Assembly (NCBI RefSeq): GCF_913774235.1
Contig: NZ_CAJYDW010000012.1
Coordinates: 372,001-436,000, forward strand
Length of the DNA: 64,000 nucleotides
Direction: 5' to 3'
Source: an uncultured Pseudomonas sp.
Lineage (GTDB): Bacteria > Pseudomonadota > Gammaproteobacteria > Pseudomonadales > Pseudomonadaceae
Shown: one piece after another, positions 1 through 7,734 of the stretch
Layout of the letters: each line of letters starts with the position of its first letter
Position numbering within the stretch: the first letter of the stretch is position 1
The notes under the pieces: generated by a model
Database searches by the model: none
Seen by the model: only the letters and a program-made list of their open reading frames with translations
What the model was told of the DNA's origin: nothing
Program-made: the position numbers and the translations under genes

Positions 1-22
1 CGTTTTTGCCCAAGAGCCCGGC

Positions 23-760
23 ATGCCCCCGACCTCAGATATCTCCCTTCATGCCGTGGCTCGCCTGCGCCAGGAGCGCCTGGCGCGCAGCATCAAGCCC
101 TTCGTCGCCCGAGGTTCACGCATGGCGCGCTGCCCGACCTGCCGCCTGGCCCCGAGCCATTGCCTGTGCGAGCTGCGTCCGTTGCGTCAGACCCGGGCCG
201 GGATGTGCCTGCTGATGCACGACGTGGAGCCGCTCAAGCCGAGCAACACCGGCTGGCTGATCGCCGACGTGGTGGCCGACACCCATGCCTTCGGCTGGAG
301 TCGTACTGCCGTCGATCCGCGTCTGCCGGCCTTGCTGGAACAACCCGAGTGGCAGCCGCTGCTGGTGTTTCCTGGCGAGTACGCCGCGCCCGAGCGGGTG
401 GTGGAGACCTTGCCGCTCGCGCCTGGGCAGCGGCCGCTGTTCGTGCTGCTGGATGCCACCTGGACCGAAGCGCGCAAGATGTTCCGCAAGAGTCCCTATC
501 TGGATGCCCTGCCGGTGCTGAGTTTCCAGCCCTCGGCGCTGTCGCGTTATCGACTACGCCGTTCCACTCGGGGCGAGCACCTCTGTACCGCCGAGGTGGC
601 GGCGCTGTGCCTGGAGCTGGCCGGGGAGGCGCCGGTCGGTCGCTTGCTGGAGGCCTATCTGGACGTCTTCAGCGAGCGCTATCTGGATGCCAAGCACCAC
701 CTGCCGCTGGCGGCGGACAGTCCGGCCAGCCAGCACCTGATCGCCTTGAGCGCTAGTTGA
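23..760 (+). CDS. tapT: DTW-domain tRNA-uridine aminocarboxypropyltransferase
   Basis: Predicted to transfer the 3-amino-3-carboxypropyl group of S-adenosylmethionine to a tRNA uridine (acp3U), like E. coli TapT/YfiP. The family motif is visible as LLDATWTEARKM, with the D-x-T-W signature, and an N-terminal cysteine cluster CPTCRLAPSHCLC (residues about 39-51) probably binds zinc. The 245-residue length is normal for the family. The frame is open to the window edge, so the true start could lie further left, but no ATG or GTG is seen upstream of 23. The gene converges with the EamA gene and the two overlap by 8 bases. Family assignment is firm; the exact tRNA position modified is inferred from E. 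coli. Confidence 0.88.
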   Translation: MPPTSDISLHAVARLRQERLARSIKPFVARGSRMARCPTCRLAPSHCLCELRPLRQTRAGMCLLMHDVEPLKPSNTGWLIADVVADTHAFGWSRTAVDPRLPALLEQPEWQPLLVFPGEYAAPERVVETLPLAPGQRPLFVLLDATWTEARKMFRKSPYLDALPVLSFQPSALSRYRLRRSTRGEHLCTAEVAALCLELAGEAPVGRLLEAYLDVFSERYLDAKHHLPLAADSPASQHLIALSAS

Positions 761-1649
761 CCGGCTTGACCTCCACCGGCGCCTGCCGCGGCCAGAGTTG
801 CGCGGCCAACATGCCGGCGAACATCAGCGCACAGCCCAGGTAGCCACGGCCGCTGAGAGACTCACCCAGCAGCCAGGCGCCGAAGAAGGCGGCGAACACC
901 GCTTCCAGGGAAAAGATCACCGCCGCGTGGGAGGCGATGGCGCCACGCTGGGCGAAGACCTGCAGGGTGTAGCCGATGCCCGCGGCGATCACTCCGCCAT
1001 AGAGCAATTCGGGCAGGGCGAGGGCGATCTGGCCGGCCTGGATCGGCTCGAAGATCAGTGCCAGCAACAGGCTCAGGGCGGCGCAGACCAGAAACTGCAC
1101 GATGGACAGCAGGGTTGCATCATGGCGACTGGAATAGTGCCCCACCAGCAGCACGTGTACGCCCCAGGCCAGGGCGCCGGCCAGTTGCAGCAGATCGCCC
1201 GAGGCCACCTGGAAGTTCTCGCCGATGCTTAACAGGCCCATGCCGACCACCGCGAGGCAGGCGCCGACCCAGGTCCCGATGTGGCTGCGCTGGCCCAGCG
1301 CCAGTCCCAGCAGCGGCACCACGATGACGTAGAGCCCGGTGATGAAGCCGGAGTTGGTCACGCTGGTGAACAGCAGGCCGACCTGCTGCAGGTTGATGCC
1401 TAGGGTCAGCACCAGGCCCATCAGCAGGCCACCTTTGAGGGTGTCGCGGGTGAAGGCCTGCTGGCGGCCACCACGGCGCAGGAACAGCAGCAGCGGCAAC
1501 AGGGTGAGGACGCCCAGTGCGAATCTCAGGCCGGTATAGAGGAAGGGACCGATGTGGGCCATGCCGCCGGTCTGGGCGACGAAGGCGCTGCCCCAGATGA
1601 TGGCGGTGAGCAGCATGAGCAGATCGGCACGGAGAGCGGCGCTGGGCAT
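753..1649 (-). CDS. EamA/DMT-family transporter
   Basis: Inner-membrane carrier of the drug/metabolite transporter superfamily with two EamA repeats and about ten hydrophobic helices. It opens with LTAIIWGSAFVAQ, typical of the first helix of this family, and the second repeat includes GVIAAGIGYTLQVFAQ. The substrate cannot be read from sequence; relatives export amino acids or metabolites. I chose the ATG at 1649 because AAGAG lies about 8 bases upstream and the protein then begins MPSAALRADLLML; an ATG 13 codons earlier exists but adds a non-conserved arm. The product is 298 residues. It is divergent from erdR, with 181 bases between them. Confidence 0.85.
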   Translation of the reverse strand: MPSAALRADLLMLLTAIIWGSAFVAQTGGMAHIGPFLYTGLRFALGVLTLLPLLLFLRRGGRQQAFTRDTLKGGLLMGLVLTLGINLQQVGLLFTSVTNSGFITGLYVIVVPLLGLALGQRSHIGTWVGACLAVVGMGLLSIGENFQVASGDLLQLAGALAWGVHVLLVGHYSSRHDATLLSIVQFLVCAALSLLLALIFEPIQAGQIALALPELLYGGVIAAGIGYTLQVFAQRGAIASHAAVIFSLEAVFAAFFGAWLLGESLSGRGYLGCALMFAGMLAAQLWPRQAPVEVKPVN

Positions 1650-1830
1650 CGGGTATCTCTTGGGCAAAAAAGCGCAACTGTGCCGCAACCGGCGGGCCTT
1701 GCCTACCGCTCGGATACCCTTCGGCCTTGCTCCCGCCCGCGTCGTTCGGCATGCTGAGGCGAGCGCGAACGCTGCCGGCGCGCCTGGTGCCGGGTGTTCG
1801 CCGCCTCATGACAACAAGGAAAGCTACACC

Positions 1831-2481
1831 ATGGCGGCTGCCTACCAGATCCTGATCGCGGACGATCATCCGCTGTTTCGCAGCGCGCTGCAGCAGGCGC
1901 TCACCCTGGGCCTAGGGGCTCAGGCGCGGCTCACCGAAGTGGCCGATATCGCCGAGCTCCAGGCCTGTCTCGCCGAGAGCACTGACTGGGACCTGGTGCT
2001 GCTGGACCTGAACATGCCCGGTGCCTACGGCTTCTCCGGACTGGTGTTGCTGCGCGGTCAGTATCCGCAGGTGCCGGTGGTGATGATCTCGGCGCAGGAA
2101 GAACCCGCCGTGGTGCAGCGCGCCCGGGAATTCGGCGCCAGCGGCTTCATTCCCAAGTCCAGCGATCTGAGCACCCTGCAACAGGCGGTCAGCCAGGTGC
2201 TGGACGGCGATACCTGGTGGCCGCCGCAGGTGGAAGGCGCCGCTGCCCTGAGCGAGGAAGCCAAGGCCGCCAGCGCCGGACTCGCCAGCCTCACCCCACA
2301 GCAATTCCGCGTCCTGACCATGCTCTGCGAAGGCTTGCTCAACAAACAGATCGCCTTCGAGCTGAATGTCTCCGAAGCCACGGTGAAGGCCCATGCCACG
2401 GCCATCTTCCGTAAACTTGGCGTCCGCACCCGTACCCAGGCGGCGCTGCTGCTGCAGCAGTTGGAGAGTACCTCCAGCTAG
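1831..2481 (+). CDS. erdR: LuxR-family response regulator ErdR
   Basis: Two-domain response regulator: an N-terminal receiver (about residues 5-120, with acidic pair IADDHPLF and phospho-acceptor Asp in VLLDLNMPG) and a C-terminal LuxR-type helix-turn-helix (LTPQQFRVLTMLCEGLLNKQIA, then LNVSEATVKAH). In P. aeruginosa the orthologue controls acetate and ethanol oxidation genes such as acsA, and is activated by a kinase encoded elsewhere; no kinase gene is adjacent here either. The neighbouring dgkA downstream matches the P. aeruginosa PA3603-PA3604 order, which supports the symbol. The ATG at 1831 is chosen for the AAGGA at 1816-1820; the frame is open further upstream but that part has no receiver homology. 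Product 216 residues. Confidence 0.85.
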   Translation: MAAAYQILIADDHPLFRSALQQALTLGLGAQARLTEVADIAELQACLAESTDWDLVLLDLNMPGAYGFSGLVLLRGQYPQVPVVMISAQEEPAVVQRAREFGASGFIPKSSDLSTLQQAVSQVLDGDTWWPPQVEGAAALSEEAKAASAGLASLTPQQFRVLTMLCEGLLNKQIAFELNVSEATVKAHATAIFRKLGVRTRTQAALLLQQLESTSS

Positions 2482-2629
2482 GCCGACCCGGCACCTCAGG
2501 CGCGGGCGCTCGGCCCGTGCCTACTGGTCCGGCGCTCCACGTCCGTCCGGCGAGGCTGCCGATCTTCCCGCTTCATGCACCTGCCGCCCCTTATCGTCGG
2601 CGGTTCGACCACGCTGAATGGAGTTCCAG

Positions 2630-2998
2630 GTGATCTCTCCCTACAAAGGCAAGACCGGTCTGCGCCGGGTCATCAACGCAACGGGTTATTCCCTGGCCGG
2701 GCTACGTACGGCTTTTCGTCAGGAGGCGGCGTTCCGCTCCCTGGTAGCGCTCAACGTGGTGCTCTTGCCCATCGCCTTCTGGCTGGACGTCAGCCGTGGC
2801 GAGCGGGCTCTGCTGGTGGCGGTCTGCCTGCTATCGCTGGTGGTGGAGCTGTTCAATGCCGCCATCGAGGCGGTAGTGGATCGCATCTCGCTGGACTGGC
2901 ACGAACTGTCGAAGAATGCCAAGGATCTTGGCAGTGCCGCGCAGTTCGTGGCCATGATCATCATCGCCGCGGTGTGGGGCGTCGTCCTGCTCGGCTGA
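2630..2998 (+). CDS. dgkA: Diacylglycerol kinase (prokaryotic DgkA type)
   Basis: Small integral-membrane kinase that phosphorylates diacylglycerol to phosphatidic acid, recycling lipid released during osmoregulated glucan or LPS modification. The hallmark region is clear: ELFNAAIEAVVDRIS followed by LSKNAKDLGSAAQFVA, carrying the catalytic Glu and the conserved Asn, Lys and Asp. Three hydrophobic helices and about 122 residues are normal. I prefer the GTG at 2630, giving VISPYKGKTG, because GGAG sits 6 bases before it and this matches the length of other Pseudomonas proteins; an ATG at 2618 adds four residues but has no good ribosome site. It follows erdR by about 150 bases in the same direction. 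Confidence 0.9.
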   Translation: MISPYKGKTGLRRVINATGYSLAGLRTAFRQEAAFRSLVALNVVLLPIAFWLDVSRGERALLVAVCLLSLVVELFNAAIEAVVDRISLDWHELSKNAKDLGSAAQFVAMIIIAAVWGVVLLG

Positions 2999-3011
2999 GC
3001 AGGACGACCAC

Positions 3012-4211
3012 TCAGACCGTTGCGCCCAGGGTGGCACCGGCGGCGGTTTCGTCGCTGGCCATGCCCTGTTCCAGCACGCTGGGCTGCGCCGAATGGATGA
3101 CCTTGTGGATGAAGTGCAGCTTGGCGATCACCGGCGCCGGTAGGGCGAAGGGGTAGAAGTCCGGCTGGCCCATGCTGCGCGACAGCTCGTTGAGCATGGC
3201 CGCGAGTTCGATCCAGGCGTTGGCGAAGCCGAGGAATTCGTCGTCGCTGCGGTCTTCGGCCTCGTACAGCGCCTCGCGGGTGAAGGGCTGGAAGTCCAGC
3301 TGGGTGGTGGTGGCGTTCATCCCCAGGTTGGCCGCCGTGGCCAGGGTATCCATCATGTGCAGGTAGTGGGCCCAGGTTTCCGCCCAGTCTTCCCAGGGAT
3401 GCATGGTGGCGTAGGCGCTGACGTACTGAGTTTCCCAATCCGCCGGTGCGCCCTGCTGATAGTGGCGCTCCAGCGCCTGACCGTAGTCGGCACGTTCGTC
3501 ACCGAACAGAGCGCGGAAGGGTTCTTCCCATTCGGTGCCAGCAACCAATCGGTCGAAGTAGTAGTGGCCGACTTCGTGGCGGAAGTGCCCGAGCAGGGTG
3601 CGATAGGGCTCGTGCATGTCGGCCCGTACTTTCTCGCGGTGGGCGTCGTCCGCTTCGAGGATGTTCAGGGTGATGAGGCCGTTGGCATGGCCGGTGGTGG
3701 GCGTGCCGTTAGCGTCCGGGGCAAGGAAGTCGAAGGCCAGCCCGTGCTCGGCATCGACGCTTTGCGGAATCACCTGCAGGCCCAGGCCCAGCAATTGCGC
3801 GACCAGTTGCCGTTTGGCCAGCTCCAGCTTGCGCCAGCGCTCGCCGTTGCCCTCGAAGGTGAGATCGGGAATGGTGTGGTTGAGTTGGCAAGCCAGGCAG
3901 AAATCACTGCCCGCATCGGCGGGTACCAGCCAGTTGCAGGCTGCCGGGGTATCCAGGTTGGCGCAACGGCGATAAAGGCCGCTGCTGGCATCGGGCAATT
4001 GCCAGAGACCGCCTTCGCTGGGTTGCAGCGCCGTAGGCGTGCCCTGATCCGGGGCATAGCCGAGGGCAGCGCCACAGGCGAGGCACTCACTGTTGGGAAA
4101 GAAGATGGCCTGCCCACAGGTGCAACTGCCGACCTTGCGTTGGGAGGGCAACGCACGCAGGGCGTTGCGCTGGAGACGGTTCGAGCTGTAGCTTCCGAGA
4201 AAATTGCGCAT
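3012..4211 (-). CDS. Zinc-ribbon putative zinc metallopeptidase
   Basis: 399-residue soluble protein. The N-terminus has a four-cysteine zinc ribbon (Cys30, Cys32, Cys43, Cys46) and further cysteines near residues 83-110. The C-terminal half has a gluzincin-type helix HEVGHYY with His212, Glu213 and His216 as likely zinc ligands and catalytic residue, and a second conserved stretch around HPWEDWAETWAHY that may supply the third ligand. This architecture matches the uncharacterised COG4307-type putative metallopeptidase family. It is divergent from the transglutaminase/ATP-grasp operon, with 203 bases between, which suggests it processes or trims the target of that system. No signal peptide is visible. 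Substrate unknown. Confidence 0.8.
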   Translation of the reverse strand: MRNFLGSYSSNRLQRNALRALPSQRKVGSCTCGQAIFFPNSECLACGAALGYAPDQGTPTALQPSEGGLWQLPDASSGLYRRCANLDTPAACNWLVPADAGSDFCLACQLNHTIPDLTFEGNGERWRKLELAKRQLVAQLLGLGLQVIPQSVDAEHGLAFDFLAPDANGTPTTGHANGLITLNILEADDAHREKVRADMHEPYRTLLGHFRHEVGHYYFDRLVAGTEWEEPFRALFGDERADYGQALERHYQQGAPADWETQYVSAYATMHPWEDWAETWAHYLHMMDTLATAANLGMNATTTQLDFQPFTREALYEAEDRSDDEFLGFANAWIELAAMLNELSRSMGQPDFYPFALPAPVIAKLHFIHKVIHSAQPSVLEQGMASDETAAGATLGATV

Positions 4212-4414
4212 ATTGGATACCTGGCGAGGACGACCGCGTCGGACACCGAGCGGAACGCTGGCGTCTTGCTAGCGTTTTAGGCGAGCGCACGGTGATCCGA
4301 GTTCCGGGTTGTTCGTCGCCTGGTCCCATGGCAAGCCCTCTGCGGCGCCCCTCAGGGTGTCGGGGCACGAGATTTGCTCTTCATTGCTACCTAACCGGTG
4401 AACGGAGTCTCCCT

Positions 4415-7400
4415 GTGTCCATCCATGTCGCCCTGCAGCATGTCAGTCACTACACCTACGATCGCCTGGTGGAACTGGGCCCGCAGATCGTGCGCCTGCG
4501 CCCGGCGCCCCACAGCCGGACGCGCATCCTGTCCTATTCGCTGCGGGTCCAGCCGGAGCAGCATTTCATCAACTGGCAGCAGGACCCCCAGGGCAACTAC
4601 CTGGCCCGCCTGGTGTTCCCGGAGCCGACCCGCGAATTCCGCGTGGAGGTCGACCTGGTCGCCGAGATGGCGGTGTTCAACCCCTTCGACTTCTTCCTCG
4701 AACCCTACGCCGAGCGTTTTCCCTTCGCCTATGCCGAGGAAGAGCGTCGCGAGCTGAGCGCCTTTCGTGAATGCCTGCCGGCCACGCCGGATTTCGCCCG
4801 CTACCTGGCGGATATCTCCCGCGAGCCGGTGCCCACCCTGGATTTCCTGGTCGCGCTGAACCAGCGCCTGAGCCGCGACGTGGCCTACCTGATCCGTCTC
4901 GAACCCGGGGTGCAGACCCCGGAGGAGACCCTGGAGAAGGGCTCCGGCTCGTGCCGCGACAGTGCCTGGCTGCTGGTGCAGCTGTTGCGCCACCTGGGTC
5001 TGGCGGCGCGCTTCGTCTCCGGCTATCTGATCCAGCTGACGGCTGACCAGAAGGCCCTGGACGGCCCCTCCGGCACCGAGGTGGACTTCACCGATCTGCA
5101 CGCCTGGTGCGAGGTCTATCTGCCTGGCGCGGGCTGGATCGGGCTCGATCCCACCAGCGGCCTGCTGGCGGGTGAGGGGCATATCCCCCTGGCCTGCAGC
5201 CCGGAGCCGGCTTCGGCCGCGCCCATTTCCGGCCTGGTCAGCGAAAGCGAGTGCACCTTCACCCACCACATGGCCGTGGAGCGCCTATGGGAAGCCCCGC
5301 GGGTCACGCGGCCCTACGACGAGCGCCAGTGGCAGGACGTCCTTGCCCTGGGCCGCCGGGTGGACGGCGACCTGCAGGCCCAGGACGTGCGCCTGACCCT
5401 CGGTGGCGAGCCGACCTTCGTCGCCCTCGACTACCCCGATGACGAGGAGTGGAGCACCGCCGCCCTGGGACCGAACAAGCGTCGCCTGGCCACCGAGTTG
5501 TTCCACCGCCTGCGCCAGCACTATGCGCCCCAGGGGCTGGTGCACTTCGGTCAGGGCAAGTGGTACCCCGGCGAGCAACTGCCGCGCTGGTCGCTCAACT
5601 GCTTCTGGCGCGCCGACGGCCAACCACTGTGGCGCGATCCCGCCCTGCTGGCCGACGAGCGTCGCGACTACGGCGCCGACGCCGCCCTGGCCGAACGCTT
5701 CGTGCAGGAAGTGGCTCAGCGCCTGGGCGTGGCCGATGAGCATCGCTTCCCGGCCTTCGAGGACTGGCTCTACTACCTCTGGCGCGAGCGCCGCCTGCCT
5801 AGCAACGTCGATGCCACGGATTCCCGGCTGAGCGATCCGCTGGAGCGTGAGCGGCTACGACGGGTGTTCGGCCAGGGGCTGGATCGGGTGGTGGGCTACG
5901 TCCTACCGCTGGCGCGCACCGCTGCCGAGGATGGCTGGCGCAGCGGACCCTGGTTCCTGCGCGAGGAGCAGTGCCGGCTGGTGCCGGGCGACTCGCCGCT
6001 GGGCTATCGCCTGCCGCTGGATTCCCAGCCCTGGGTGCGCGACGAGGACTATCCCTACCTGCACCCCTCCGACCCCAACCAACCACTGCCGCCCCTGCCC
6101 GATCCCATCCGCCTGCAGGAGCGCTGGCGCCAGCCACGACCGGTCCGCAGCGTCGAGGCGACCAGCGCCCCAACCGCCCCGGCGCCCTTCGCCTCGGCGG
6201 GCGACATCGTCCGGACCGCCTTCTGCGCCGAGCCGCGCGAGGGGCGGCTGTACCTCTTCATGCCGCCGCTGGCTCGTCTGGAGGATTACCTGGAGCTGGT
6301 CGCCGCCATCGAGGACAGTGCCACCGCCCTGGGCTGCCCGGTGGTGCTGGAAGGCTACGAGCCGCCCCGCGATGCCCGCCTGATCAATTTCCGCGTCACC
6401 CCCGATCCCGGCGTGATCGAGGTCAACATCCATCCGGTGGCGACCTGGGACGCCCTGGTCGAACAAAGCGAATTTCTCTACGAGGCGGCGCGGCTGTCGC
6501 GCCTGACCAGCGAGAAGTTCATGGTCGACGGTCGCCACACCGGTACCGGCGGCGGCAGCCACTGCGTGCTGGGCGGGGCGACGCCGGCCGATTCGCCCTT
6601 CCTGCGCCGCCCCGACTTGCTGCGCAGCCTGATCAGCTACTGGCACAACCATCCGTCACTCTCCTACCTGTTCGCCGGCCTCTTCATCGGCCCGACCTCC
6701 CAGGCACCGCGGGTCGACGAGGCGCGCAACGACGCCCTCTACGAGCTGGAACTGGCCTTCGCCCAGTTTCCGGCGCCGGGCACTGCCTGTCCGCCCTGGC
6801 TGGTGGATCGCCTGCTGCGCAACCTGCTGGTGGACGTGACCGGCAACACCCACCGCGCCGAGTTCTGCATCGACAAGCTCTATTCCCCCGACAGCGCCAG
6901 CGGCCGCCTCGGTCTGCTGGAGTTGCGCGCCTTCGAGATGCCACCCCACAGCCGCCTGCAGTTGGTGCAGCAACTGCTGCTGCGCGCCCTGGTCGCCCGG
7001 TTCTGGCGCGAACCCTATGCGCCGGAGCGTCTGGCCCGCTGGGGCACCGAGCTGCATGACCGCTTCCTGCTGCCGCACTTCATCCAGGATGACTTCCGGG
7101 ACGTGCTCGCCGAGCTGGCCGACGCCGGCTACGCCTTCGACCCGGCCTGGTTCGCCGCGCATTTCGAGTTCCGCTTTCCCAAGTACGGCGACTTCGCGGT
7201 CAAGGGCATCGAGCTGGAGCTGCGCCAGGCGCTGGAGCCCTGGCACGTGCTGGGCGAGGAGGGCGCCATTGGCGGTACGGTACGCTATGTCGATTCCTCT
7301 TTGGAGCGGGTCCAGGTCAAGGTCACTGGCCTCGCGCCGGATCGCTACGCCTTGACCTGCAACGGCGCCCGGGTGCCGCTGCGGCCGACCGGGCGGGTTG

Positions 7401-7723
7401 GCGAATATGTCGGCGGGGTGCGCTTCCGCGCCTGGCAACCGGCGTCGGCCCTGCATCCCAACCTGGGCGTGGACGCGCCCCTGGTGTTCGATCTGGTGGA
7501 TACCTGGATGCAGCGCTCCCTGGGCGGTTGCCAGTATCATGTGGCCCATCCGGGCGGGCGCAACTACGCTACGCTACCGGTCAACGCCTACGAGGCGGAA
7601 AGTCGGCGCCTGGCGCGCTTCTTCCGCTTCGGGCATACCCCGGGGCGGCAGGTTCCGACTTCTCTCGCGACGAGTCTGGAGGCGCCCTTCACCCTGGATC
7701 TGCGCCAGACCCACGTCAGCTGA
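4415..7723 (+). CDS. Transglutaminase-like protein with DUF2126 amidoligase domain
   Basis: Large 1102-residue cytoplasmic protein and first gene of a three-gene operon. Residues about 1-300 are a bacterial transglutaminase-like module: beta N-terminal domain, then the papain-like triad Cys180 (GSCRDSAWLL), His229 (DLHAWCEVY) and Asp245 (GLDPTSG). Residues about 340-1100 are DUF2126, which Pfam describes as a putative amidoligase; the stretches LTLGGEPTFVALD, GRHTGTGGGSH and FEMPPHSRLQL are well conserved in type. The start is the GTG at 4415, with ACGGAG 8 bases upstream; the upstream 41 codons lack family character. The likely role is forming or cleaving amide bonds on a peptide or protein, but no substrate is known. 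The next gene starts 11 bases after the stop. Confidence 0.87.
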   Translation: MSIHVALQHVSHYTYDRLVELGPQIVRLRPAPHSRTRILSYSLRVQPEQHFINWQQDPQGNYLARLVFPEPTREFRVEVDLVAEMAVFNPFDFFLEPYAERFPFAYAEEERRELSAFRECLPATPDFARYLADISREPVPTLDFLVALNQRLSRDVAYLIRLEPGVQTPEETLEKGSGSCRDSAWLLVQLLRHLGLAARFVSGYLIQLTADQKALDGPSGTEVDFTDLHAWCEVYLPGAGWIGLDPTSGLLAGEGHIPLACSPEPASAAPISGLVSESECTFTHHMAVERLWEAPRVTRPYDERQWQDVLALGRRVDGDLQAQDVRLTLGGEPTFVALDYPDDEEWSTAALGPNKRRLATELFHRLRQHYAPQGLVHFGQGKWYPGEQLPRWSLNCFWRADGQPLWRDPALLADERRDYGADAALAERFVQEVAQRLGVADEHRFPAFEDWLYYLWRERRLPSNVDATDSRLSDPLERERLRRVFGQGLDRVVGYVLPLARTAAEDGWRSGPWFLREEQCRLVPGDSPLGYRLPLDSQPWVRDEDYPYLHPSDPNQPLPPLPDPIRLQERWRQPRPVRSVEATSAPTAPAPFASAGDIVRTAFCAEPREGRLYLFMPPLARLEDYLELVAAIEDSATALGCPVVLEGYEPPRDARLINFRVTPDPGVIEVNIHPVATWDALVEQSEFLYEAARLSRLTSEKFMVDGRHTGTGGGSHCVLGGATPADSPFLRRPDLLRSLISYWHNHPSLSYLFAGLFIGPTSQAPRVDEARNDALYELELAFAQFPAPGTACPPWLVDRLLRNLLVDVTGNTHRAEFCIDKLYSPDSASGRLGLLELRAFEMPPHSRLQLVQQLLLRALVARFWREPYAPERLARWGTELHDRFLLPHFIQDDFRDVLAELADAGYAFDPAWFAAHFEFRFPKYGDFAVKGIELELRQALEPWHVLGEEGAIGGTVRYVDSSLERVQVKVTGLAPDRYALTCNGARVPLRPTGRVGEYVGGVRFRAWQPASALHPNLGVDAPLVFDLVDTWMQRSLGGCQYHVAHPGGRNYATLPVNAYEAESRRLARFFRFGHTPGRQVPTSLATSLEAPFTLDLRQTHVS

Positions 7724-7734
7724 CCGCTCCCGAC